Positions 16,237 through 24,523 of a DNA stretch of 61,010 bases are shown here, piece after piece. The DNA is from Burkholderia sp. Ax-1724 (lineage in GTDB: Bacteria; Pseudomonadota; Gammaproteobacteria; Burkholderiales; Burkholderiaceae), in contig NZ_VWWL01000034.1 of assembly GCF_011752995.1 (NCBI RefSeq), positions 1 through 61,010 on the forward strand, given 5' to 3'. A program made the translations under genes and the position numbers. Under the pieces are notes generated by a model. That model made no database searches and was not told the origin of the DNA. It worked only from the letters and a program-made list of their open reading frames with translations. The number at the start of each line of letters is the position of its first letter. Position 1 is the first letter of the stretch.

Positions 16237-16929
16237 TCAGGGCGCGCGTTCGTGCGCCTCGCCGCGCCGGTCGGCGCTGTCGTTTTCGCCTGCGTCGTCG
16301 TTGGCGTCGCCGGCCGCGACGTCGAGCCGGCTCACGTCGCACGAGGCCCGGCCGAAGCCCGAATAAAGCGCCGACCAGTTGCCGACGATCGCCGTCTGCG
16401 CCTGCGCGAGACTCAGTTGGCCCGTGCAAACGCAGTGCTTGAGCATGACCGCCGCGCGCGCCTTGCGACGCTCGCCCTGCGGACCGGCCCACGGCCGAAG
16501 ATCGAGATTGGCCGGCGCGTCCGGCGAACCGCCGAGCACGACCGGCACACGCCGGTCGAGCGCGAACGCGACGCCGTCGTCTGCATCGATGCCGCGCGCG
16601 GCCAGCATGCGATCCTTGTGCGCCATCAGTTCGTCGAAAGGCGGCGCGACCGCATCCGCGTAACCGGCGCGGCAAATCGTTTCACCGATCGATTGCTGCG
16701 TGACGCGCTCATCGAGCATCGTGCCGCCCTGCGCGGCGGCGTCGCCGATATGCAGCGCGCAGAGCGCCACGATAAAGCTCGCGCCCAGCCGCGCTGCGCG
16801 CCGAGCCTTCGGAGCGGGGTGGACAACACCGCTCGCGCGCGCGAGTAGCGGCGCGCGAGCGTCGTCGTTGCTGCGGGTCACGTCGCGGAAAAAACGGCTG
16901 CGACGCGTGTCTGCCATACCTGCATTCAT
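16237..16929 (-). CDS. Exported or membrane-anchored protein of unknown function
   Basis: A 230-residue protein whose long basic N-terminus precedes a hydrophobic stretch (LGASFIVALCALHIGDAAAQ, about 49-68), resembling a late signal peptide. The mature region has DERVTQQSIGETICRAGYAD, a DRRVPVVLGG segment, then ERRKARAAVMLKHCVCTGQL, and ends in an acidic Asp/Asn/Glu-rich tail. The segment around ICRAGYAD and KARAAVMLKH suggests a small conserved fold, but I cannot name it. The start is uncertain: the chosen ATG has no ribosome site and a TTG lies 16 codons upstream; a start nearer the hydrophobic segment is possible. Confidence 0.55.
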   Translation of the reverse strand: MNAGMADTRRSRFFRDVTRSNDDARAPLLARASGVVHPAPKARRAARLGASFIVALCALHIGDAAAQGGTMLDERVTQQSIGETICRAGYADAVAPPFDELMAHKDRMLAARGIDADDGVAFALDRRVPVVLGGSPDAPANLDLRPWAGPQGERRKARAAVMLKHCVCTGQLSLAQAQTAIVGNWSALYSGFGRASCDVSRLDVAAGDANDDAGENDSADRRGEAHERAP

Positions 16930-17167
16930 TCGTCGGCGCGCCGGCGGAGGCGCGCGGTAGTTCAATTCGCAGGGCAATTAAAACATATTCAATATGCTTA
17001 GGTACAAAAGCCCGGCACACGCCTGCGACGCGAGCCGGGATCATGAGCCCATTAACGTGCGCGGCAACAGGCGGCCAGGCCGACTGGAAGCCCCTGTTTC
17101 ATGGCAGTTCCTGCGCGAGGCGAGCAACGACGAAAATCGACACGCCCCACTGCGGCAGCCCCCGCCG

Positions 17168-18835
17168 CTACTTCTCGACCCGCGCCTGCAACGCGCGAAT
17201 CCGGCCGAGCGCCGGTTCATTCGAGAGCGTCTGTTCGTACATCTGCGCGAGGTCGGCCTTCAGCGCGGTGCGCGAGCCGCCGTCGAGATAGACCATGTGC
17301 CCCGACGGATAGAACCGCGCCGACAGGTTCTGCCGCACCTGCTGGCTGAGCAGCGGCATCTGCTGGAGATCGAGCACGGTCTGATAGAACGGCGTCACGA
17401 AGTCGAAGAAGCCGTTCGCCGACAGCACCTTCAGGTCGGGATTGAGCGCCATCACCGCCGCGAGGTCGCCCGCCGTGTACAGGATGATGTTGCCCTTCGG
17501 GTCGACGCCCTTCTGCGCGCCGGTCGGATCGATATGGCTGAAATCCCAGTACTTGAACGCCTGGTCGTTGAGGTCGGTGAACGACGAATTCGACGTGTAC
17601 TTCAACTGCTCGTTCAGGTACACGTTCCACATCGTCGTGTAGACGCCGGTCACGGCGGTCATGGTCGGATCGTTGCCGCCGGAGTTCGGATCGATCTTGC
17701 CGGCAATGCCGGTCTCGATCGCGGTCACGCGGCCGTCGTATTCGCCGAGCGCGAGACCTTGCGCCTTGAGCAGCGTGGTCAGGAACAGCGAATTGCCGCG
17801 GCTGTCGTAGCCCGCGATGTCGAGGCTCCACGCGAGCAGCGTCGTCTTGTCGATGCCGGTGTATTCGCTGAGCTTTTCGACGGTCGCGGAATCGGTGGTC
17901 GGAAACTTGCGCAACGCGGCCAGATAGTCGGTGCGCGAGAACTGCGCGACCTCTTCGGCAAACGCGCCGAGATCGGTCGGGCGCGGCGCGACGCCGAGCT
18001 TCCGGTGATACCAGGCGTCCGCTGCCGCGGTGGGCAACGCGCCGACCGGATTGCCGGCCTGCGTATAGTCGAGAATCGACGATTGCAGCGTGATGCCGTT
18101 CAGATCGACGCCGTCCTCGTGCAGGCGATACGCGAGCACGCAACTACGCGCCGTGCCATACGATTCGCCGAACAGATACTTCGGCGAATTCCAGCGGTTG
18201 TTCTTCGTCAGAAAGCGCTTGATGAACTGCTTGAGCGAATCCGCGTCCTGATCGACGCCCCAGAAGTCGCGATTCTTCTTCGGCGCGATGGCCGCCGAAT
18301 AGCCGGTGCCGACCGGATTGATGAAAACGAGGTCGCTTTTGTCGAGCAGGCTGTCCGGATTGTCTTCCATCGCATACGGCGCGGGCGGCGTGAAGCTCGG
18401 CATCGACGTTTTGATGCGGCGCGGCGCGAACGAGCCGAGCAGCACGAACACCGACGACGACCCCGGTCCGCCGTTATAAAAGAACGTGACCGGCCGCGTT
18501 TCTTCCTTCTGGTTGTCCTGCGTGAACGCGACGTAGAACATCCGCGCTTCGGGCTGCGAGCTGCTCGGATCGACGATCACGAGATGCCCTGCCGTCGCCG
18601 TGTAGTTGATTTTCCTGCCGCCGATCGTCACCGCGTGATGCGTAACCGCGGCGGTCTCCGCCGTCTCGGTCACCGAATCGTCCGGCCCGTTCCCGTAGGC
18701 GACCGGATCGAAGAACGGCTGATCGCCGGACTTGGCCTTGTGCGGCTCGCTGGTGGTGACCGCAGCCGCCGTGGCCTCGGTGGATGCGTTGTGCGACGGA
18801 TGCTGACTACCGGAAGCAGACTCTGTGTTCGTCAT
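17168..18835 (-). CDS. S10-family serine carboxypeptidase-like protein
   Basis: A 555-residue alpha/beta-hydrolase of peptidase family S10. The oxyanion segment is FFYNGGPGSSSVF (about 118-130), and the nucleophile elbow GESYGTAR places the Ser at 225. A large cap domain follows, and the late GHMVYLDGG segment carries the catalytic His. The Asp is expected around the VLSANGFFDFVTPF segment. Unusually, the N-terminus (MTNTESASGSQHPSHNASTE and on) has no hydrophobic signal; a GGAGCG site 5 bp from the ATG supports this start. The protein therefore looks cytoplasmic, or is exported by a non-Sec route. Confidence 0.85.
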   Translation of the reverse strand: MTNTESASGSQHPSHNASTEATAAAVTTSEPHKAKSGDQPFFDPVAYGNGPDDSVTETAETAAVTHHAVTIGGRKINYTATAGHLVIVDPSSSQPEARMFYVAFTQDNQKEETRPVTFFYNGGPGSSSVFVLLGSFAPRRIKTSMPSFTPPAPYAMEDNPDSLLDKSDLVFINPVGTGYSAAIAPKKNRDFWGVDQDADSLKQFIKRFLTKNNRWNSPKYLFGESYGTARSCVLAYRLHEDGVDLNGITLQSSILDYTQAGNPVGALPTAAADAWYHRKLGVAPRPTDLGAFAEEVAQFSRTDYLAALRKFPTTDSATVEKLSEYTGIDKTTLLAWSLDIAGYDSRGNSLFLTTLLKAQGLALGEYDGRVTAIETGIAGKIDPNSGGNDPTMTAVTGVYTTMWNVYLNEQLKYTSNSSFTDLNDQAFKYWDFSHIDPTGAQKGVDPKGNIILYTAGDLAAVMALNPDLKVLSANGFFDFVTPFYQTVLDLQQMPLLSQQVRQNLSARFYPSGHMVYLDGGSRTALKADLAQMYEQTLSNEPALGRIRALQARVEK

Positions 18836-19078
18836 GATCGCTCCATGGGTTCGATTTAACGTGCCGCGTCTTCGCTTTACGTCCTCGCCATACGTCTTCG
18901 TTTCGCGTCCTTGTTTCGCGTATTCGCCTTGTATCCTCGGTTTACATCCGCGCTTCTTCACTTCCGCGCTTCATTTGCCCGCTTCATTTGCCCCACTTCA
19001 CTTCCTCGCCTCACGTCCTCTACCGGCGGTCCGCCACGTATCGCGAACCGTTGCCGACTGTCGCCGCCAGCCTGTTGA

Positions 19079-20638
19079 CTATAGTGCGGCCGCCACCTTC
19101 TGGCCAATCGGACTGCCCAGTCCCGTGCAAGCGTCCCAGCCCACCGATGCCGCGAAACTGCCGTTGTTGCCCTGCGTGATGTCGTTGCAGACGCCCGGCG
19201 CCTTGTAGAGCTTCGCGTTGACAAAACCGGCCGGCTGCCCGTTCGCCGCGTTGATCCGCGCGATCAGCGCCGCCCATAGCGGCGCGACCGCGCTCGTGCC
19301 GCCGATCACCGTCTGCGTGCCGTCGATCAGCACGCTGTAGCCGGTGACGGGCGACGCATCGCCCGCGACGTCCGGCACGCCGCGCCCGCCGAGCGCCACG
19401 CTGCCGCCGCCCGGCGACGTCACCGACAAGCCCTTCTGCCACACCGGCACCGCAAACGCCTGGCTCACTCCGCCGCCGCTCGCGCCGCCCTGTTCGCCGT
19501 CGTTCCACACCACCTCGCGCGTGATCGACGAGCCCGACGCGGTGAGCTGCGTGCCGCCGCACGCGAGCACGTACGGGCTCGATGCAGGGAAGTCGACCTG
19601 ATCGCCGCCGCCCGAGCCATCGCTCGAACCGCTGTCGCCCGACGCCGCGCAGATCGTCACGCCGAGCGCCGCCGCCGACTGCAGCACGCTGTTGAACGCC
19701 TGCATCGACTGGCTGGTCCAGACCGACTCGGGCGCGCCCCAACTGATCGAAATCACCGAGGGCTTATTGGCCGTGTCGTGCACCGCGCGGCTCACCGCGT
19801 CGATAAAACCGGCGTCGCTGTTCTGCGTGAAGTACACGGCGATGGTCGAGCGCGGCACAATCGCGCCGACGATCTCGATGTCGAGCGTGACCTCTCCGTC
19901 GGGCCCGTTCGGGTCGCCGCTCGGCCGATTGCCGCCTTGATCGACGCCGACCGCTGTCACGTTGGGCGAGGCCACGCCGAGGCTCGAAAAATACGCCGTG
20001 AGATCGGACGTGTTATAGCCGCCGCCGAGTTCGATGATGCCGACACACTGGCCGTCGCCATCGCCTTGCGGAAACTGGTAGAGCGAGGCGAGCTGCAGCG
20101 GCGTGAACGACGCCTGATGCGCGCGCGCCGGCACGAACGGCGGCCGGATGCGGAAGTGCGGCCGCGCCTGTGGCCGGTTGTCGAGCCCGAGCACCGCCTC
20201 GACGACGCCGTGCAGATCGTCCGGCACGCTGATCGTGCCGGTGCGGCCGCGAAACTGCCCGGCCGTGTGATGCTGATAATGCGCGAGTGCGACCTCGAAC
20301 GCGCTCTGGAACTGCGCGATCGTGCCGCTCAGCAGGACGAGGCGCGCCGCCGGGTCCTCACGCACAACCGTCAGACCATGCGCGGCCGCGAACGCCCCGA
20401 CCTTCGCGATATCGTCCGGCGCGGCGCCGTAGTCTTGCGCGAGCGCTTCACGCGAAAGCGGTTTGACGCTCGGGTCGCCGGCCTCGATCCGGCTCATCAG
20501 CGCATCGAACTGCGCCTGCTGCCGGCGGCGCAGCATCACGAAAACCTCGATCCGCTCCGTCGGATCGCATTGCCCGACGACCTTTACGCCTTGCTCGACC
20601 GTGCGCTCGCTGCCCGGCAATGGGTGCCTGTTGACCAT
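19079..20638 (-). CDS. S53-family peptidase (sedolisin/kumamolisin type)
   Basis: A 519-residue acid-acting serine-carboxyl peptidase made as a proenzyme. The prodomain spans about residues 1-175, and the catalytic domain begins near FTPLQLASLYQFP. Catalytic residues are E249 and D253 (DGEVTLDIE), oxyanion D335 (SGDSG) and nucleophile S449 (GGTSAVAPLW). The spacings of 4, 82 and 114 residues equal those recalled for kumamolisin. The C-terminal GWDACTGLGSP is the family calcium-binding segment. No signal peptide is visible; secreted bacterial sedolisins often lack a standard one. AGGAGAG precedes the ATG. It is downstream of nothing obvious and upstream of the S10 peptidase on the same strand. 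Confidence 0.92.
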   Translation of the reverse strand: MVNRHPLPGSERTVEQGVKVVGQCDPTERIEVFVMLRRRQQAQFDALMSRIEAGDPSVKPLSREALAQDYGAAPDDIAKVGAFAAAHGLTVVREDPAARLVLLSGTIAQFQSAFEVALAHYQHHTAGQFRGRTGTISVPDDLHGVVEAVLGLDNRPQARPHFRIRPPFVPARAHQASFTPLQLASLYQFPQGDGDGQCVGIIELGGGYNTSDLTAYFSSLGVASPNVTAVGVDQGGNRPSGDPNGPDGEVTLDIEIVGAIVPRSTIAVYFTQNSDAGFIDAVSRAVHDTANKPSVISISWGAPESVWTSQSMQAFNSVLQSAAALGVTICAASGDSGSSDGSGGGDQVDFPASSPYVLACGGTQLTASGSSITREVVWNDGEQGGASGGGVSQAFAVPVWQKGLSVTSPGGGSVALGGRGVPDVAGDASPVTGYSVLIDGTQTVIGGTSAVAPLWAALIARINAANGQPAGFVNAKLYKAPGVCNDITQGNNGSFAASVGWDACTGLGSPIGQKVAAAL

Positions 20639-20960
20639 GGTGTCGACTCTCCTGTTAGCGTGGCGGGCCCGCACGGTGCGCGCACGGCCCGGTTGCACCT
20701 CAGCACGCCACGCGCCTGCGCGCGCGCCGCCTTGCCGCCTGGCCTCGTTTCACGCAGCGGCGGCAAGTTGCTGTTCGAGGACTTCGTTCAACCGTCCGAC
20801 CCGGGCATTCGAGCACAGTTCCGGCGCGCGCGGCAGTTGGCCGAATGGCTAATGTGCATCGCACGTGCGGCGCGCTATGATGCTTCAGCGGCATTCCAGC
20901 CGCTTCATTGTTGCCTCGCGCGCCGGCCCGCGCGCACGATCGAGAAAATCAGAGGAACCC

Positions 20961-21470
20961 ATGTCAATTTCGATGTATCAAGCATCATTGCCTGTGCTGA
21001 TTCGCGGTCTCACGAACCTGCAAGCCATCCTCGGCAAAGCCGAGGCGCACGCGGCCGCGAAGCAGATCGAGCCCTCGGTGTTCACGAACGCCCGGCTCGC
21101 GCCGGACATGCTGCCGCTCGTGCGTCAGGTCTATATCGTGAGCGACACCGCGAAGGGTTGCGCCGCGCGGCTGGCCGGCGTCGAGCCGCCGAAATTCGAA
21201 GACGTGGAACAGACGTTCGACGAATTGCAGGCCCGCCTTCAAAAGACGATCGATTATCTGAAGGAGTTCAACGCCGCGCAGATCGACGGTTCCGAAACGC
21301 GCGCCATCACGCTGAAAATGCGGGTGGGCCCGCTCGAATTCACGGGCATGTCGTATCTGTTCGGCTTCGTGCTGCCGAACTTCTATTTCCACGTGACGAC
21401 CGCGTACGACATCCTGCGCCACAACGGCGTCGAACTCGGCAAGCTCGATTATCTGGGTACGATGCAATAA
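20961..21470 (+). CDS. DUF1993-family protein
   Basis: A 169-residue cytoplasmic protein of the DUF1993 family (a DinB-like four-helix fold). The N-terminal MSISMYQASLPVLIRGLTNL and the segment ARLAPDMLPLVRQVYIVSD are family hallmarks. The late YLFGFVLPNFYFHVTTAYDI and LRHNGVELGKLDYLG complete the bundle. His residues in the last helices could bind metal as in DinB relatives. A clear AGAGGAACCC ribosome site fixes the start. Its role is unknown; relatives are often induced by stress. Confidence 0.88.
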   Translation: MSISMYQASLPVLIRGLTNLQAILGKAEAHAAAKQIEPSVFTNARLAPDMLPLVRQVYIVSDTAKGCAARLAGVEPPKFEDVEQTFDELQARLQKTIDYLKEFNAAQIDGSETRAITLKMRVGPLEFTGMSYLFGFVLPNFYFHVTTAYDILRHNGVELGKLDYLGTMQ

Positions 21471-21587
21471 GGAGGCGGGCCGCCGGGTCCCCGCCTGAAG
21501 CCGGTCGGCATCGGAGCAGCAGCGGACCGGCACCAAGCCAACCCCGGCCAAGCCGCGCCGCGCGCCGGCGCCCTATGCAGCGAGGCG

Positions 21588-21914
21588 CTATGCGTGGATG
21601 CGCGGCTGGAACGCAATCACCGCCATGCCGGCGAGCGTCAGCGCGACGCCCGCCGCATCCCAGAGCGTGGGCCGCACCTTGTCCACGCCCCACAGCCACG
21701 CAATCGCCACCGTCACGTAGACACCGCCGTAAGCCGCATACACGCGGCCCGCGGCGGTGCCGTGCAGCGTCAGCAGCCATGCGAACAGCGCGAGGCTCAG
21801 CGCCCCGGGCAGCAACAGCCACGCGGAGCCGTCCTCCTTGAGCCAGCGCCACGGCAGATAGCAGCCGAGAATTTCGGCGACGGCGGTCACGACATACAGC
21901 AGGAAGGTTTTCAT
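21588..21914 (-). CDS. YnfA/UPF0060 small membrane protein
   Basis: A 108-residue inner-membrane protein with four TM helices, in the YnfA (UPF0060) family related to small multidrug-resistance transporters. Visible family segments are AEILGCYLPWRWLKEDGS, LTLHGTAAGRVYAAYGGVYV and WGVDKVRPTLWDAAGVAL. The length is the family norm. Transport function is not established for most members. The chosen ATG lacks a good ribosome site; an upstream start is possible but would add a short unrelated leader. Confidence 0.92.
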   Translation of the reverse strand: MKTFLLYVVTAVAEILGCYLPWRWLKEDGSAWLLLPGALSLALFAWLLTLHGTAAGRVYAAYGGVYVTVAIAWLWGVDKVRPTLWDAAGVALTLAGMAVIAFQPRIHA

Positions 21915-22087
21915 CGATGAAGGGAAGCAAGCCATTGTGTCGCCGCGCGCGGCGCGGCGGGGTATCCGTGAAGCGCGGGCAAGTAAGACGGCCCGCGCCG
22001 CTATCGGCTTTATTAACACAATCACTTGGCGCCGCGAACATGGCGCATGCGACAGTCGCGCTACCTCAACCCTGACGGCTATCGGTT

Positions 22088-22261
22088 ATGAGCATCGAGT
22101 CACCCTGCATCGACATCTGCAAGTTCGACGACAAAACCGGCTTTTGCATCGGCTGCATGCGCACACGCGACGAATGCAAAACCTGGAAGAAGATGAAGGA
22201 CAAGCATCGCAGGAAGATTATCGAGGACCAGCCGCGGCGCGAGCGCAAGCTGAAGAAGTGA
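22088..22261 (+). CDS. DUF1289 small Cys-rich protein
   Basis: A 57-residue protein with MSIESPCIDICKFDDKTGFC then IGCMRTRDECKTWKKM, the four-Cys pattern (CxxxC, CxxC, then C) of the DUF1289 family, and a Lys/Arg-rich tail ending ERKLKK. The cysteines suggest a zinc or Fe-S site. Function is unknown; relatives are often encoded beside metabolic or oxidoreductase genes. It is divergent from the ynfA-like gene. Confidence 0.85.
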   Translation: MSIESPCIDICKFDDKTGFCIGCMRTRDECKTWKKMKDKHRRKIIEDQPRRERKLKK

Positions 22262-22331
22262 GCGACAGTGAACGGCGCCGCGGGGCATCGGCGTCTTCGC
22301 TTCGCTGCCCCGCCGCCCTCGCGACACCGCC

Positions 22332-22976
22332 TCAATCGAGCGAAAGCCGCAGCGCAAATCCGATCAGCGCAGCCGAGAACGTCCAGCGCTGCAAGGTCTG
22401 CGCGAGCGGATGAGCGCGCATCCAGCTGGCGATGCGCGCGGCGCCGGTCGCATATAGCGCGTCGAAGCATGCGCCGGTCACGAGCAGCACGACGCCGAGT
22501 TCGATCATCTGCAGCGCGACCGGCCCCGCCTCCGGCCGTACGAATTGCGGCAGCAGGACCGAACAGAACAGCAGCGCCTTCGGGTTCAGCAGATTCGTCA
22601 GCAAGCCTTTGATGAACGCGGTCCGCAACGGACGCGCCGCAGCGGCATTGGACGCCACGGCAGCACGCCCCTCGTCGGGCAGAGCGAAGCCCGGCGAGCG
22701 GAAAATCTGAATCCCGACCCACGCAAGATAAACCGCGCCGACGTAGCGCACCGCGTCGTACAGCCACGGCGCGTTGCGCAACAGCGCGGCCATCCCGCAT
22801 GCCGAGAGCGTCACGTGCGTGGCGCGCGAAAGTCCGAGCCCGGCCGCCGCCGCGAAGCCGCTGCGCACGCCGCGCGCGATGCTGGTTTGCAGAATCAGCG
22901 CCATGTCCGGCCCGGGCACCGCATAAACGACGAACAACGCCGCGATATACACGGCCAGCAGGTGAGCGGAAATCAT
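22332..22976 (-). CDS. LysE/RhtB-family amino-acid exporter
   Basis: A 214-residue inner-membrane exporter with about six TM segments. Family hallmarks are YAVPGPDMALILQTSIARGVRSG near the first loop, YLAWVGIQIF, and KGLLTNLLNPKALLF. AAGGAGG lies at ideal spacing before the ATG. It is divergent from an Lrp/AsnC regulator across 155 bp, a common pairing in which the regulator senses the exported amino acid. The substrate cannot be read from sequence. Confidence 0.92.
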   Translation of the reverse strand: MISAHLLAVYIAALFVVYAVPGPDMALILQTSIARGVRSGFAAAAGLGLSRATHVTLSACGMAALLRNAPWLYDAVRYVGAVYLAWVGIQIFRSPGFALPDEGRAAVASNAAAARPLRTAFIKGLLTNLLNPKALLFCSVLLPQFVRPEAGPVALQMIELGVVLLVTGACFDALYATGAARIASWMRAHPLAQTLQRWTFSAALIGFALRLSLD

Positions 22977-23131
22977 GGAAGCCTCCTTGTTTTTAGAGGC
23001 TCTATCTTGCTATCGGCGGCAGAGTGTTTGCTGGCGAATTGCCGATCCCAAACCTTCATTTGAAGCGGAATGCGCTAATATTTGTTCACTTTACCGAGCT
23101 TTCCCCCACCCCTCGCCGATACTCCGAAACC

Positions 23132-23602
23132 ATGCCCGCCGCCGATCTCGACAAAACCGACCGCGCCATCCTCGCCGCGCTGCAAAACGACGGCCGCATG
23201 CCGAATGCGCGGCTCGCCGAAACGGTCGGCCTCAGCGAAACGCCGTGCGCGCGGCGTCTGAAACGCCTCGAAAACGACGGCTATATCGATCATTACCGCG
23301 CGATGCTGTCGCGCGCCGCGCTCGGCCTTGGCGTGGTCGCGTTCGTCTACGTGCGCTTCGCGGTGCACGACCGCGCGACCGCGACGCGCTTCGAGCGCGA
23401 GGTGCAGGCGATCCCGCGCATCCTGTCGTGCCACAACGTGTCGGGCAGCGCCGATTACATCCTGCAGGTCGTCGCGCGCGATCTCGACGACTACGGCGCG
23501 TTCATGCGCGACGAGTTGCGCAGTCTGCCGGGCGTGACCTCGGTGGAGTCGTCGTTATCGTTGCGCGAGGTGAAGCCGTATGGCGGCCTGCCGCTTTCCT
23601 GA
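23132..23602 (+). CDS. Lrp/AsnC-family regulator
   Basis: A 156-residue Lrp-type regulator. The N-terminal helix-turn-helix contains LDKTDRAILAALQNDGRMPN and GLSETPCARRLKRLENDGYI. The C-terminal RAM (amino-acid-binding) domain has SCHNVSGSADYILQVVARDL and GVTSVESSLSLREVK. It is divergent from the LysE exporter and presumably controls it. The start at 23132 (MPAADLDK) gives the family length; reading upstream adds unrelated residues. Confidence 0.92.
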   Translation: MPAADLDKTDRAILAALQNDGRMPNARLAETVGLSETPCARRLKRLENDGYIDHYRAMLSRAALGLGVVAFVYVRFAVHDRATATRFEREVQAIPRILSCHNVSGSADYILQVVARDLDDYGAFMRDELRSLPGVTSVESSLSLREVKPYGGLPLS

Positions 23603-23703
23603 TGCCGCTTTCATCAACGCGAACGTGGCATAGTCACGCCTTTGAAGCCCTCTTGCGAAGCGGCGCGAGCCGCTCCGATGCAACCCGACGAACCGGAGTT
23701 TTC

Positions 23704-23937
23704 ATGGATCACGACAAGGCGCGAGCCGAAGAAACCGCCGCGATGGAACGCGTGCTGACCGCGACAAAGCGGGTGCAGACGGCGTTTGCGTCGCTGCAGA
23801 CACAATTCCCGCCGGCCGGCGCCGGCAAACCCTCGCAGTTTGCCCTGCAAACGTTCGACGCCGCCTTGCAGGAACTCGAAGACGCGCAAGCCGCCTTCGA
23901 CGAAATGCTCGGCGATCTGCTCGACGGCAATCGTTGA
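23704..23937 (+). CDS. Small coiled-coil protein of unknown function
   Basis: A 77-residue acidic protein, mostly helical, with heptad-like stretches ARAEETAAMERVLTATKRVQ and FDAALQELEDAQAAFDEMLG separated by a short Pro/Gly linker. This suggests a helical hairpin. No family is recognised. It lies about 100 bp after the Lrp regulator on the same strand. Confidence 0.6.
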   Translation: MDHDKARAEETAAMERVLTATKRVQTAFASLQTQFPPAGAGKPSQFALQTFDAALQELEDAQAAFDEMLGDLLDGNR

Positions 23938-23971
23938 GCCGGAGCCGGCCGGCCCGGCGCCCCGCGCGACG

Positions 23972-24328
23972 CTATCTGAGCGGCGCCGCCCTGCCGCTCA
24001 CGTTCGGCGCGCGTGGATCGGGGTTCATATAGAGGGCCGTGCCGTTGGCGCGCATGTCGTTGAGCACGGGGCCGGCGCCGGCTGAACCGGTGCCGTACGC
24101 CGTGCCCGGCGACGTTCCCACGCCCGGCGCCGGGCCGCCGCCGACACCCGTGCCGAGGCCCATGCCGGCCGCGCCGTGCCCCGTGCCGCTGCTCCCGCCC
24201 GATTCGCCGGATTGCGCGCCGCCGCCCGGGTTGCCCAACTGCTGGGCCCATCCCACCTCCGCGGTTCCCGCCATCAGCACCACCGCAACCATCACCGCTC
24301 GCGCGATCCCACCTGTTCCGCTTCTCAT
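23972..24328 (-). CDS. Gly-rich exported protein of unknown function
   Basis: A 118-residue protein with a signal peptide (hydrophobic ARAVMVAVVLMAGTAEVGWA, cleavage near residue 28). A low-complexity Gly/Ser/Ala stretch follows (GGGAQSGESGGSSGTGHGA and on). A short conserved-looking end includes LNDMRANGTALYMNPDPRAP. AGGGGTGAG precedes the ATG. The composition suggests a flexible periplasmic or surface peptide. No family is recognised. Confidence 0.65.
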   Translation of the reverse strand: MRSGTGGIARAVMVAVVLMAGTAEVGWAQQLGNPGGGAQSGESGGSSGTGHGAAGMGLGTGVGGGPAPGVGTSPGTAYGTGSAGAGPVLNDMRANGTALYMNPDPRAPNVSGRAAPLR

Positions 24329-24523
24329 GACTCACCCCTGGCTTCGATTTCATCGACCCCACGGCACGACGCCGATAGCGCCGCACGCTCCCCTCCTATT
24401 CTGAGCCCGCCGCCCAACGCGTGCAGCGGCGCTGCCCCCGCACGGAGCGTGCCCGCGCGCGTTATGATCGGTCGTAACAGCAGACCGGCCGAGCGCGCAC
24501 GCGCGGGAGCACGACGCAGCACG

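Noticed and set aside
18836..19078. T/C-rich repeats (TTCATTTGCCC, CTTCGTTTCGCGTC) between the two peptidase genes
   Set aside because: Low-complexity decay with no symmetry or consistent unit; not called as a regulatory element.
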